A stretch of 64,000 nt of DNA from Micrococcaceae bacterium Sec5.7 (GCA_039636785.1 CP144169.1:372001-436000), one strand, 5' to 3'; positions 25,704 through 35,169 are shown, counted from the first letter of the stretch. Numbers and translations: made by a program. Notes: generated from the sequence alone by a model not told the origin.

Positions 25704-25908
25704 ATGAGAGTGCCCCGCAATCACTGTTGTCCGGATGCATTGCCGACGGCTGACGGCAATCACGCTATCCAGCATGTGCAACCGCACCCGATATGTCCAG
25801 TCGATGCACAAACATGTGGACAGAGACCATTTGACTTGCAAAGCGCGATCTCTTCCGGGGTAGGTTTGTCTGTGCCGTTATTTGCCATGGAAAGGAGCGG
25901 AGTCACGC
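25704..25908. promoter_or_regulatory. Divergent promoter region of the secretion locus
   Basis: These 205 bases separate the leftward substrate operon from the rightward machinery operon and must hold both promoters. AAAGGAG at 25890-25896 and GCGGAG at 25897-25902 serve as RBS for the rightward gene. I cannot identify clear -10/-35 boxes or an operator. Confidence 0.55.
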
Positions 25909-26169
25909 GTGGGTGAAGACTATGATGCCCGGCTGCTGGAATCCGCAAAAGTCCGCAAACACCAGCTCGACGACGCCCTGCTGTTCGGTGGCAATGCCCA
26001 GGAGCGGAGCTACTCCACCAACACCATGAGACTCATGTATTCCCTCCTCATCGCGGCCCTTGTGGCCGCGGTCTGCGTTGGCTTCAGCTTCGTTCAGCAC
26101 CTGCTCAGCGAGCGGAACAGTTCCGCAGCCGTTGCCCTCCTAGCGCTCTGGACGGAGCCCGGAGCATGA
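25909..26169 (+). CDS. Small single-pass membrane protein at the head of the ESX machinery operon
   Basis: This 86-residue protein has a charged N-terminal 45 residues (YDARLLESAKVRKHQLDDAL), one membrane span (LLIAALVAAVCVGFSFV) and a short tail. GTG at 25909 is chosen from RBS spacing. It overlaps eccD by ATGA, so it is coupled to the secretion channel gene. I see no match to a known Ecc protein, but single-pass components such as EccB and EccE are otherwise missing from this window, so it could be a structural accessory (inference). Confidence 0.65.
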   Translation: MGEDYDARLLESAKVRKHQLDDALLFGGNAQERSYSTNTMRLMYSLLIAALVAAVCVGFSFVQHLLSERNSSAAVALLALWTEPGA

Positions 26170-27488
26170 CAAACGCCTTGACCCGGATAACCGTCATTGG
26201 CGAGCGCAGACACCTGGATCTGCGGTTGCCTTCCGATGAGCCGGTAGCATCCCTGATTCCCCAGATCCGGGACCTCCTGTTCGCCGATGTTGAAGATGCC
26301 CGGGAGCGGCCGGCCCCCACCGTCCTTACCACCGCCGTCGGCGTTGTCATCGAAGGTTCCCAGTCGCTCCGGTCCGCTACGATCCCCGACGGCGCCCGCC
26401 TTTACCTGCGCGACAAACGGGCCATCCCGCCGTCGCCCGAAGTTTATGATGTGGCGTCCTTCGCTGCCGAATCAACCGGGCGGTCCCCCGGGCTCTGGGC
26501 TGGCGCTCTGCGCACTGTCGGCCTGGCATCCGTCGCTGGATTGCTCATCGCCGGAAGCGGGAGCGCAGCGGTGCTGTTCCAGCATCCAGGGGCCAGAACG
26601 CCGTTCGGGATCGTGCTGGTTACAGCCCTGCTGCTGGCGGGATCGCTGCTGGGCCGCTTCTGGTCAGTGCCGGCGGGGCTGGCGGTGCTGGTGGCCGGCT
26701 GGATGGTCGGAGTTTCCGTTGCCATCACTGCCGGCGGCATTGCGCCCGGAGCGTTGCTGCTGTGCGCCACCGTCCTGGCGCTTGCCGCGGGAGGCCTGGG
26801 GACTCGACAACACATACCCTTCTTCGCGGCTGCGGCGCTGCTCGCCGTCCTCGGAGCACTGTGGGTGCTGGCGCAATTGAGCACCCGTGATGCGGCACTT
26901 GCTGCCGCCGTCACCGGAATAGTCAGTGTGCTCACGCTCGGGCTTGCGCCCAGACTGGCCACGGTGGTGGCCGGCCTGAGCGGGCTCGACGACGATCAGC
27001 GCCAAGGAGTGCGGCCGGACAGGCAGGGGACTCTGGACTCCTTTCACATGGCGCACCGCACGCTCGCCGGCTGGTCTCTGGTTTCCGCCGTGATGGCATC
27101 TGTCGCCGCGACGGTCATCTGCCTGGCCTGGGACCGCGCGGTATGGGGATTGCTGCTGGCTGCCGCGCTGCTGGGATCAGTAGTTTTCCGCGGGCTCTCG
27201 CTGCCGCTGTTCTGGCAGCGAGCCGGGGTCTACGCGGCGGCGGCAGGAGGCTTGCTGGCCACCACCATCGTCGTTTCGCTCCATTTCCAACAGCCCGCCT
27301 GCCTGCTGATCACCGGCGTGGTTGGTGTGCTGGTGCTTGCGGCCGCCCAGGGCACAGTCCGAGCCCAGACGGGGGCCAGGCTGCGTGTCCTTGCCGCGCG
27401 CGCAGAAATGATCTGCGTGCTGGCCACCATCCCACTTGCACTGGGGTTGTCCGGCACCTATACACAACTAGGACAGACCTTTGGCTGA
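26166..27488 (+). CDS. eccD: Type VII secretion integral membrane protein EccD
   Basis: This is a 440-residue inner-membrane component. Residues 1-85 form a ubiquitin-like (YukD) domain: RITVIGERRHLDLRLPSDEP, VASLIPQIRDLL and DGARLYLRD. About eleven hydrophobic spans follow, with a cytosolic loop holding LSGLDDDQRQGVRPDRQGTL. This layout is the hallmark of EccD, which forms the bulk of the ESX membrane channel. It is coupled at both ends, to the 86-residue protein and to the MinD-like gene. Confidence 0.88.
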   Translation: MTNALTRITVIGERRHLDLRLPSDEPVASLIPQIRDLLFADVEDARERPAPTVLTTAVGVVIEGSQSLRSATIPDGARLYLRDKRAIPPSPEVYDVASFAAESTGRSPGLWAGALRTVGLASVAGLLIAGSGSAAVLFQHPGARTPFGIVLVTALLLAGSLLGRFWSVPAGLAVLVAGWMVGVSVAITAGGIAPGALLLCATVLALAAGGLGTRQHIPFFAAAALLAVLGALWVLAQLSTRDAALAAAVTGIVSVLTLGLAPRLATVVAGLSGLDDDQRQGVRPDRQGTLDSFHMAHRTLAGWSLVSAVMASVAATVICLAWDRAVWGLLLAAALLGSVVFRGLSLPLFWQRAGVYAAAAGGLLATTIVVSLHFQQPACLLITGVVGVLVLAAAQGTVRAQTGARLRVLAARAEMICVLATIPLALGLSGTYTQLGQTFG

Positions 27489-28530
27489 GCAACCTCGACT
27501 GGGATTTCCATTGAGTCCGCAGGCACCAATTGCCGGGGACCAAGCCCCTGGCCCGGAGGCCCCACCCGGGTTTCCCGGCATGGCCCCACGCCCGCACCAC
27601 GCTCATAAGCCAGGCGCTGGGGTGGGGCAGGAAGCGCCCTGGCTCCCTCCAAGTGCCCCGCCTGCTGCTCAGCACCGGCAGCCGCCGACGAAAACCGTCC
27701 GCAAGACCTCCGGAGACACCTGGTGGCAACGGCTCCGGTTCGAAGCCACGGACGCGCTGACGTCGGGAGCTCTCTCCGAACGCCTGGTTCGGGCATCGTC
27801 TGCTGTGGAAGCACCCATCACCACCGGCCGCCGTGTGGTTGTGTTAGGTGTAGCCGGCGGCATCGGAACCACAACAGTGGCCGCCTTGATTGCCAAACTA
27901 TTGGGAAGCATCAGGCAGGAAGCCGTCATGGCCATTGATGCCACTGACGAAACCGGCCGCCTCCTGCACTACGCCGGTGCCGAGCAAAATTCTCTCCTCT
28001 CCGCGGCTGCGGCCAAGCTGCGAGCGCAGCCCGTGCGGACCCTGCCGGATGTGGTTGAACCGGCGGCGCCTTGCGGGAACCAGGTCTTCGCGCTCGGACG
28101 CGCGGACGTGCCCGCAGCCTCGGATGCAACCATCGGCTCCGCCGAGTGGACGGATCTTTCCGCCATATTTTCGCGGTTTGTGGCAGTGACCGTGGTGGAC
28201 GCCGGTGCTTCCCCACGTTCCCGGCATACCGCAGCGTTACTGGAAACGGCCCACGCAGCAGTGGTGGTGGCGCCCGATACCGATTTCGGAGCTGCCAGGG
28301 AAGCCGCCGTCCGGGCCGTCCTTGCTGCCGCACACCCACGCACACCCGTAATCACCGTACGGACCCGCTCCAGCCAATTGGGTGAACAGGCGGAGGACGA
28401 TGCCGCGCTGCCCTTCGACCGGCATCTTGCCGACGGCGGCCCCATCAAGCTCAGTCAGCTGGGAGCCCGGACGCGCATCGCCGCCACCGAGATCGCCGGC
28501 AGTGCACTGTCCGCGGCCAACCGGCGGTAG
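27481..28530 (+). CDS. EspI/MinD-like P-loop protein with a degenerate Walker A
   Basis: This 349-residue protein has a Pro-rich, disordered N-terminus (about 70 residues) and a MinD/ParA-like domain starting RRVVVLGVAGGIGTTTVAAL. The Walker A is GGIGTTT where a GGxGKT is expected, so the essential lysine is missing. Later segments are VTVVDAGASPRSRHTAAL and AAVVVAPDTDFGAAREA. ESX loci often carry EspI, a Pro-rich ParA-like regulator; this looks like a non-hydrolysing relative. The TTG start at 27481 overlaps eccD by 8 bases with AGGACAG upstream. The next in-frame ATG is more than 30 codons later. Confidence 0.75.
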   Translation: MAEQPRLGFPLSPQAPIAGDQAPGPEAPPGFPGMAPRPHHAHKPGAGVGQEAPWLPPSAPPAAQHRQPPTKTVRKTSGDTWWQRLRFEATDALTSGALSERLVRASSAVEAPITTGRRVVVLGVAGGIGTTTVAALIAKLLGSIRQEAVMAIDATDETGRLLHYAGAEQNSLLSAAAAKLRAQPVRTLPDVVEPAAPCGNQVFALGRADVPAASDATIGSAEWTDLSAIFSRFVAVTVVDAGASPRSRHTAALLETAHAAVVVAPDTDFGAAREAAVRAVLAAAHPRTPVITVRTRSSQLGEQAEDDAALPFDRHLADGGPIKLSQLGARTRIAATEIAGSALSAANRR

Positions 28531-28533
28531 ACA

Positions 28534-31500
28534 ATGACCACTAAAATCATCCACCGTCCGGCGCGGACGGCCCCGCCCCAAACTCCGACTCCGGCGGCAG
28601 TGCTGGACGCGCCACCGCAACTGCCCACGGGCAGCGGCGGCATGAATCTCCTGGCCCTGGTGCCGATGCTGGGGGCGGCTACGTCAGTGACAGTCATGAT
28701 GCTCTTCCGTGGCTCGTCCCTGGCAGGAATCGGCGCCATCATGATGGTGGTCACCGTTCTGGCCTCCCTGGCACTCGCGTTCTCGCAACGGGGGAAGTCC
28801 TCGCGCCAGCGAAGCCAGAAACGCCGGCTCTACATGGAGTATCTGCGGAGGCGGCACAAGGAATTCGAGGCCGACGAACGCCAGGCAAGGATTTCGGCCA
28901 ACCGCAGCCACCCGCTGGCGGAGCAACTCCTTGAATTGGTTGTGGAGGACCCGCACAGATTGTGGGAAAGGCGCCGCACCAGCCCTGACTTCCTTCTCAC
29001 GCGCATCGGAACGGGCGTTGTGCCCCAGCGAAGCATCGCGGTCCAGGACAGCGGAGATGCTGTTGAACGGCCTGACACCTTCATGCTGGCCGAGGCTGAG
29101 CAGCTCCGGCAGCGTTTCACCGCAGGCCCGCATATGCCGCTGACGTTGCCCTTGGCGGGCGTTTCAAACGTATCCATCATCGGAGACCGGAAAACAGCCC
29201 TTGCTGTCTGCAGGAGCATCCTGACGCGCGTAGCGGCCTCGCAGTCACCCGAAGACGTGGAGCTGGCACTTGTGGTGGCTGACGGTCACCATGCCAGCTG
29301 GGAGTGGGCAAAATGGCTGCCGCATTTGCTGGACCGGACGGGGCACCCCCGGCAATCTTCTGACCTCAGCGAGATGGCACGGCTGCTTCGCTCAAGCTTG
29401 GATCTTCGGCTGGCGGCGCTGGCTGCCGCGTCACGGAACTTCCAGCATGTGCCGGCCGAGGCCCTGCAACGGCTGGTGATCATCAGCGATCTGCCGGGGC
29501 AAAATGCGCGGCAGTTTCCGGGCCTCCCGGCGGACGTTTCGCTCGCCGACCTGGCTGTGACACGGATCCATCTCCTCACCGATCAGAAGCAGGAACCCGA
29601 CAGCGTGGACCTGCGGCTCAGCGTCGATTCCGGCAAGGTCACGCTGGAGCACACCGCGAACGGCCTGACGGTCAGCGGGTATGTGGATGACGTCCACCCT
29701 GCGGTCTCCGAGTCCATTGCCCGCGCCCTGGCTCCGCTCCGCCTTTCCGAACTGTCGCACGAGTTCGGGGAGCACAAAGCATCAAGAAGCTACGCGGAGT
29801 CCCTGGGGCTGGAAGGGTACACCGCGGACTCCGTGCACAAATTGTGGGTCACCCCCCGGGGCCCTGATTTCCTGCGTGTGGCCATAGGCACCGGTGACGA
29901 CGCCTCGCTGGTCTATCTGGATCTGAAGGAGCCGGCGAAACAGGGCATGGGCCCGCACGGCATCTGTGTGGGGGCCACCGGCTCCGGCAAGTCGGAACTT
30001 TTACGGACGCTGGTGTTGTCCCTCCTCACCACGCACTCCCCGGAGGACCTGAACATGGTGCTGGTGGACTACAAGGGCGGCGCAACGTTCGCGCCCTTCG
30101 CTGAAGCACCCCATGTGTCCGGCCTGATCACCAACCTTGTCAGTGACGCGAGCCTGGTTGACCGGATCTACGCCAGCCTGTCCGGTGAAGTGGTGCGCCG
30201 CCAGGAACTCCTGAAGTCCGGCGGGGACTTTTCGCACATTGACGAATACCGCAGCGCCCGCGACCGCACCCCGGACAATCCGGCTTTGAGCCGGCCGCTC
30301 CCCTACCTTTTCGTCTGCATCGACGAATTCGGGGAGCTCCTCACCGCCCGGTCCGATTTCATCGATCTCCTCCTTTCAATCGGACGAATCGGACGCTCGA
30401 TCGGCATTCACCTGCTCCTGTCCAGCCAGAAGGTGGAATCCGGGATGCTGCGCGGCCTGGAAACGTACCTGGCCTACCGGATTGCCCTGCACACCAACTC
30501 CGAGAGTGAAAGCCGTACCGTCATTGACGTTCCGGACGCTTACTACCTCCCCAGTGCCCCGGGCCATGGAATTCTGAAGGTGGACACCACGGTGTTCCGC
30601 CGCTTCAAAGCCTCCTACGTCTCCGGGCCGCTGCCGCTGCCGGACAGCGAGGAGGAGAGCCCTGCCACGGACATCCTGCCGGTGACAGCCTTCAGTCTGC
30701 GCCGGCCCGGCCCGCAGGAACAGACGACGCCGGCCCGCCCGGCACCCGCACCCTCATCCGGTTCCAGCCCGGCCGCCGACGCCCCCACTATCCTTTCGAC
30801 GCTGGTTGGCTTTTCCTCGTCTGCTCAACGGTCAACACCGCCCGTCTGGCTCCCGCCGCTGCCGCTCGCCGTCTCGTTGTCCGGGACAGGTGCGTCGCTG
30901 AACCTCACCTCCGCCGGCCCCCGGCTGGATCAACCCGGCCATCTTTGCCCGGCGGTAGGTGTGCTGGACGACCCTTCGCGCCAGTGGCAGGGCCCGTGGC
31001 ACCTGGACCTGACTGCCCGGGGCGGCAACCTGGCTGTGATCGGTGCCCCTCAGAGCGGCCGCAGCACCGCCCTGCGGACCATAGCCGCGGCCCTGGCGCT
31101 CAGCCACACCGTGCAGGAAGTGAACCTGTACGGCATCGACCTGCTCGGCAACTCCCTGACGGGCTTGGCGGCGCTCCCGCACAGCGGCGGCATGGCCGGG
31201 CGCGGCAACCGTGAATATCTGCGCCGAACCATCGAAGAAGTCCACTCGCTGGTGAACGCCCGCCAGGATGTGTTCGAGGCGCACCGGATAGACACAGTGC
31301 ACGCCATGCGGACGGCCCGCGCCCGCGGCGGACTTGAGCAACTGGGTTGCACGGATGTGTTTCTCTTCATCGACGGCTTCGGGGCGCTGACCTCGGAGTT
31401 TCCCGAAATCGAAGAGCTGGTCCATGACGTGATGACGCGGGGCAGCACCTTCGGCGTGCACGTCATCGTGAGCGTCCGGACCTGGTCCGAAATCCGGATG

Positions 31501-32481
31501 GCCCGGCAGTCCCTGCTCGGCAACCGGATCGAACTCCATATCTCGGACCCTGCAGATTCTATCGACCGCAGGCTCGCCACCACCCTTGGTGCGGGCCGGC
31601 CCGGCAGGGCGCTCACCCTGGAGAAGACCATCGGGCATTTCGCGCTCACCTCGCTGGAGAGCCACCCTGAACCTGATGAAGCCGCCCGCGATCTTCACGA
31701 GCTGTGCCAGTCTGTCCGAAGCGGTGCCCAAAGCACAGCCCCCGCAGTCCGGGTGCTGCCGACCGCCGTCGTTCTTCCCCCGTTGCCGGAACGCTTGTCG
31801 GCCATCGAACTGGGCGTCCGGGAACAGGACCTGGCAACGGAATCCCTGGAGCTCTTCGGGGCTGACCGTTGCCTCATCATCTTTGGCGATCCGGAGACCG
31901 GCAGGACCAATTTGCTGAAATCCGTTGCCTCCCAGCTGCTGGACAGTCATGCTCCGGGGGACCTCGTTTTTGCTGTCTTCGATCCCCGGCAGAAACTGCG
32001 GGGCTTCATTCCGGATGAGTATCTGGGTCAATACGCTCCCAACGCCCTGGTGGCGGCCAAGCTCTCCGAGTTCGTGGCGGGCCAGATCCAGGACCGGCTG
32101 GGAGACGGCAGCACGCCAGCGCTCACCACCCCCAGGATCGTGGTGCTGGTTGACGACTACGACATTCTCAGTGCGGCCGGCAACCAACCGCTGCGGACGT
32201 TGGCGGCAAGCATTCCCGCAGGGGCGGACGCGGGCCTGCACACAGTCGTGGCAAGCCGCATCAGCGGGGCCGCCGTCGCCATCCATGACCCGTTCCTTGG
32301 TGCTGTCAAAGCAGCAGGCGGACCCGTGGCCATGTTCTCCGGCGACAGGTCAGAAGGTGTGATCGCATACGGCGAGCGCCCGGTCCACCTCCCCGCGGGG
32401 CGGGCGCGGATACTGCGTCCGGGCCGGCGTCCGCTGGTGATACAGACTTTCCAGCATCTCGATAAGGACGGGGCCGAGTGA
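28534..32481 (+). CDS. eccC: Type VII secretion ATPase EccC (three FtsK/SpoIIIE domains)
   Basis: This is a 1,315-residue motor of the ESX channel. Two N-terminal membrane spans (about 35-85) are followed by a basic linker (RRRHKEFEADERQARIS). ATPase 1 has Walker A GATGSGKSELL (about 480) and Walker B LFVCIDEFGELL. ATPase 2 has GAPQSGRSTALRT (about 837), where Arg replaces the Lys, and VFLFIDGFG. ATPase 3 has GDPETGRTNLLKS (about 1117), again Arg for Lys, and VVLVDDYD. Only domain 1 has a canonical P-loop, as is common in EccC, where the later domains bind substrate Esx signals. The gene begins 3 bases after its upstream neighbour. Confidence 0.93.
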   Translation: MTTKIIHRPARTAPPQTPTPAAVLDAPPQLPTGSGGMNLLALVPMLGAATSVTVMMLFRGSSLAGIGAIMMVVTVLASLALAFSQRGKSSRQRSQKRRLYMEYLRRRHKEFEADERQARISANRSHPLAEQLLELVVEDPHRLWERRRTSPDFLLTRIGTGVVPQRSIAVQDSGDAVERPDTFMLAEAEQLRQRFTAGPHMPLTLPLAGVSNVSIIGDRKTALAVCRSILTRVAASQSPEDVELALVVADGHHASWEWAKWLPHLLDRTGHPRQSSDLSEMARLLRSSLDLRLAALAAASRNFQHVPAEALQRLVIISDLPGQNARQFPGLPADVSLADLAVTRIHLLTDQKQEPDSVDLRLSVDSGKVTLEHTANGLTVSGYVDDVHPAVSESIARALAPLRLSELSHEFGEHKASRSYAESLGLEGYTADSVHKLWVTPRGPDFLRVAIGTGDDASLVYLDLKEPAKQGMGPHGICVGATGSGKSELLRTLVLSLLTTHSPEDLNMVLVDYKGGATFAPFAEAPHVSGLITNLVSDASLVDRIYASLSGEVVRRQELLKSGGDFSHIDEYRSARDRTPDNPALSRPLPYLFVCIDEFGELLTARSDFIDLLLSIGRIGRSIGIHLLLSSQKVESGMLRGLETYLAYRIALHTNSESESRTVIDVPDAYYLPSAPGHGILKVDTTVFRRFKASYVSGPLPLPDSEEESPATDILPVTAFSLRRPGPQEQTTPARPAPAPSSGSSPAADAPTILSTLVGFSSSAQRSTPPVWLPPLPLAVSLSGTGASLNLTSAGPRLDQPGHLCPAVGVLDDPSRQWQGPWHLDLTARGGNLAVIGAPQSGRSTALRTIAAALALSHTVQEVNLYGIDLLGNSLTGLAALPHSGGMAGRGNREYLRRTIEEVHSLVNARQDVFEAHRIDTVHAMRTARARGGLEQLGCTDVFLFIDGFGALTSEFPEIEELVHDVMTRGSTFGVHVIVSVRTWSEIRMARQSLLGNRIELHISDPADSIDRRLATTLGAGRPGRALTLEKTIGHFALTSLESHPEPDEAARDLHELCQSVRSGAQSTAPAVRVLPTAVVLPPLPERLSAIELGVREQDLATESLELFGADRCLIIFGDPETGRTNLLKSVASQLLDSHAPGDLVFAVFDPRQKLRGFIPDEYLGQYAPNALVAAKLSEFVAGQIQDRLGDGSTPALTTPRIVVLVDDYDILSAAGNQPLRTLAASIPAGADAGLHTVVASRISGAAVAIHDPFLGAVKAAGGPVAMFSGDRSEGVIAYGERPVHLPAGRARILRPGRRPLVIQTFQHLDKDGAE

Positions 32482-32855
32482 GTTACGACTTCTACCTGAT
32501 CGCCGCAACAGATCCCAGGGAAGGCGACTTTGCCAGGACCTGCTCATTTTTTGAGGATAAGTTCCGGCTGGAACCGGCTGGCGATTCTGCGCACCTCATA
32601 CTCAGCCTTGCCGACGAGCAGCTGGCCCTGGTTTCCATGCCCAGCCTGACCGACCACGATGAGCTGCTGCGCATTTACGGGGAAAGCGTGGCGCGCCAGC
32701 TCGGGACAACTGCCTGGGTCTCCGAGGTCAATTGCCCCGATGACAAGGACACCGCGGAGGCCGCGCGGACGTTCCTCATGATCGCTGTGCTCGACACGTG
32801 CGGCCTGGTGATCGATCCCCAGAGCAATGAGATTCTGAATGCGCTGGACTCATGA
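32478..32855 (+). CDS. Unknown ESX-associated protein (125 aa)
   Basis: This is a small acidic cytosolic protein beginning MSYDFYLIAATDPREGDFA, with LRIYGESVARQLGTTAWVSE and a C-terminal CGLVIDPQSNEILNAL. It has no signal peptide or membrane span. GTGA overlap with eccC and ATGA overlap with the next gene make it part of the machinery operon. I do not recognise a family. A chaperone or adaptor role is a guess from coupling only. Confidence 0.7.
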   Translation: MSYDFYLIAATDPREGDFARTCSFFEDKFRLEPAGDSAHLILSLADEQLALVSMPSLTDHDELLRIYGESVARQLGTTAWVSEVNCPDDKDTAEAARTFLMIAVLDTCGLVIDPQSNEILNALDS

Positions 32856-33763
32856 ACCAGCCGGTGCCGTTGCATTTCATCACCGCTCCCGGGGCCAGGC
32901 CGTGGAAGACCCATGCTCTGGAGAGTGCCCTGAGGAACGTCCCGCCCGGCAAGCTCCCCGCTTTCGCCACGGCCGGGGATGCCCAGCCCAGCTACGGCCT
33001 CATCGCCTTCCTGAAGGCCGTCAACGTAGCCTGGGTCAGACCCACCCCGGACGGCCAGGGTGTGGAAAATGCCTTGGGCACTCTTCTTGGCACAGACGCC
33101 CCCCTTGCCGCCGGCGGCCTCGCTGTCACCGGCAGTGTCCTGCATCCTGCCAACCGCACCTCACGGATCGGCGCGTATACGGGCCGGATGCTGGAGCCGT
33201 TCCAGGTACAACCATTGCGCACGGGAGCCACTGAACCCCTCGCCTGGCAGTGGGAAGTCGACGCGATTACGGGCTGGTTCCACGAGCGTATGCCCTGGTC
33301 CGCCCTCATCTTCTCCGGCAACCACGTGACGGGGCTGCTGACCGCAGTGCGGACAGACGCCGGCGTTGTGGAGTCCTTCGACGCTTTAGTCACCACCGGC
33401 AGCCCCCTCGGTGAGGCTGTCCGGGACGCCGCCATACAGCAGGCAGCGGCCCTGAACTCGATGGATTTCAGCATGGACCTGCACTTCGGGGCCGATGAAC
33501 TGGGAGTCCACGCGGGCGCCGACGGGTACCGCGTTCCGCTGGGCACGGTGCTGGGACCGGACTTCGTCAAGGGCATGGACCTCACCGCACAAGCGCTGGA
33601 AGGCGTGGGCCTGGCGCTGCTGGGTGCCCGCCCTTTTCAGCACCTGGCTGTGACGTTTCCGCTGGTCAGTGCGTGGGACGGAGGCCGGGGGCAGGCGCTG
33701 CGCCAAGGAACCTTCCAGATGCAGCGGCCGGACTCCCGGCGGGGCAACCGGGCCTATACGTAG
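32852..33763 (+). CDS. Unknown ESX-associated protein (303 aa)
   Basis: This 303-residue protein begins MNQPVPLHFITAPGARPWKT and has alternating beta/alpha content with no membrane span. Landmarks are GRMLEPFQVQPLRTG, WQWEVDAITGWFHERMPWSA and NSMDFSMDLHFGADELGVHA. It might relate to the poorly described DUF6177-type proteins of actinobacterial ESX loci, but I cannot confirm this. It is the last gene of the rightward operon, and its end overlaps the facing ATPase gene by 10 bases. Confidence 0.68.
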   Translation: MNQPVPLHFITAPGARPWKTHALESALRNVPPGKLPAFATAGDAQPSYGLIAFLKAVNVAWVRPTPDGQGVENALGTLLGTDAPLAAGGLAVTGSVLHPANRTSRIGAYTGRMLEPFQVQPLRTGATEPLAWQWEVDAITGWFHERMPWSALIFSGNHVTGLLTAVRTDAGVVESFDALVTTGSPLGEAVRDAAIQQAAALNSMDFSMDLHFGADELGVHAGADGYRVPLGTVLGPDFVKGMDLTAQALEGVGLALLGARPFQHLAVTFPLVSAWDGGRGQALRQGTFQMQRPDSRRGNRAYT

Positions 33764-35169
33764 CCGTCCACAATTGCCGCAGCAATCTCCTTGTAGGCCC
33801 GGCGGGTATTGCCGGAGATCTTTTCGAGGGAGATCCTGTCGCCGTCAGCCACCCCGCGGTCATGGGGGACGGTGATCAGCCTGCGGCAGTATCCCGCCAA
33901 ATGCTGCTCGATTGCCCTCTTGTCCACCCGGGTGGACACCTGGTCCTTGTCCGTGACTACCACAATCGCGTTCCGGGCGAGGTTTTCATAGCCGTGGCCA
34001 GCAAGCCACTGCAGGGTATTGCGGGCACGCTTCGCACCGCTGACGGCATATCCGGAAGCGATGACCAGGTTGGTTGCCCTGGGCAGGACGCCTGCCATGG
34101 CCGGGTGTGAGACTCCTGTGCCGCAATCCGTCAAAGTGACCGAATAGTACTGCGACACCAGGTGGTGGATCTTGGAATACTCGTCCGCTGTCAGCGCGTC
34201 GGACAGCGCCGGGTCCTGCTCCCCTGCCACCAGGTGCAGCCTGTTGGCGTGGTGCATGTAGTCCGTCAGTGCGGTGAGGGAACTGATGGCATCGATGTCC
34301 CGGACAATATCGGTGACAGTGCGGGGCTTGACCTTCTGGTAGAGCATCTCCCCCAGCGCCCGCTCGGCAAGGTCTCCGCTGTCCGGGTTGGCGTCGATTG
34401 CGCAGGGGTGGTCACCACGGTACTCGGCAAGAATCATGCCCACGCCCACTGTGGTTGACGTCTTGCCGATGCCTCCCTTGAGGCTAAGAACGGCCGTGTT
34501 GAAGCTGCCGGACAGCGGGCGGGCTATCCTCCGATCCAGCTCGGCCTCGTCCTGGTCCCTGGCGCTGGGACCCAGGTTAACGAATCCTCCGGTGGCGGAG
34601 TACAACGCTCCCCTGACCCCCGTGGCTGGCCGCGGACGGTCCGGCCTGACGAACTGGGTCTCTGCGTGCGGGGTTGCATAAGGCGAGTTTGCGCCGTCAG
34701 CCCCGCCCGCCGTCGTCGTGCTCTGCGGAGACATTGGGCCCAACCGCGGAAACGCCTCCCGTGTGGAGGAAGGCACTGGTGCGGACGGAGGGACTGATGC
34801 GGACTGGGGCACTGATGCGACGCCGGGGCCGGGGATCCTTTCGATCGGCAGGCCCGGCGCCAGAGCGTCGAAAGCCTGGACCCGGGGGGCCGCCGTTTCA
34901 GGGGCAGGTGCCGCGGGGGCCGGAATCTGTGGAGCGTCCGCGATGGCTTCTGCAGTGCCGTCCGGCAGGACCTGGAAGCGGCCCTCCTGGCCGCTGGAGT
35001 GGTCAACAGCGTGGGCGAGTGCCGCTGCACCGGAACTGCGGGCGTACTCGGCAAGGACCGCGATGGCCGCCGAGTACGGGTCCATCCCGGGAGGCGGTGC
35101 GATTTGCTCACCGCCGACAGTCACCTTGCCGTCGGCGAACACCTCTACGCGTGTGGCCCCCAGATCCAT
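33754..35169 (-). CDS. EspI-like MinD/ParA ATPase
   Basis: This 471-residue protein has a short beta-rich N-terminus (MDLGATRVEVFADGKVTVGG), a Pro/Ala-rich linker of about 110 residues and a MinD/ParA domain. Walker A is VLSLKGGIGKTSTTVGVG, Walker A' is CAIDANPDSGDLAERAL, and the switch II region is TLTDCGTGVSHPAMAG. The Pro-rich plus ParA layout matches EspI, which in mycobacteria modulates ESX-1 with ATP level. Unlike the protein at 27481-28530, its P-loop lysine is intact. ATG at 35169 is chosen because GAGGAG is well spaced; earlier in-frame starts at 35175 and 35184 are too close to it. Confidence 0.83.
   Translation of the reverse strand: MDLGATRVEVFADGKVTVGGEQIAPPPGMDPYSAAIAVLAEYARSSGAAALAHAVDHSSGQEGRFQVLPDGTAEAIADAPQIPAPAAPAPETAAPRVQAFDALAPGLPIERIPGPGVASVPQSASVPPSAPVPSSTREAFPRLGPMSPQSTTTAGGADGANSPYATPHAETQFVRPDRPRPATGVRGALYSATGGFVNLGPSARDQDEAELDRRIARPLSGSFNTAVLSLKGGIGKTSTTVGVGMILAEYRGDHPCAIDANPDSGDLAERALGEMLYQKVKPRTVTDIVRDIDAISSLTALTDYMHHANRLHLVAGEQDPALSDALTADEYSKIHHLVSQYYSVTLTDCGTGVSHPAMAGVLPRATNLVIASGYAVSGAKRARNTLQWLAGHGYENLARNAIVVVTDKDQVSTRVDKRAIEQHLAGYCRRLITVPHDRGVADGDRISLEKISGNTRRAYKEIAAAIVDGYV

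Noticed and set aside
30832..32286. A 484-codon leftward frame within eccC
   Set aside because: It is an antisense shadow of the second and third ATPase domains of EccC.
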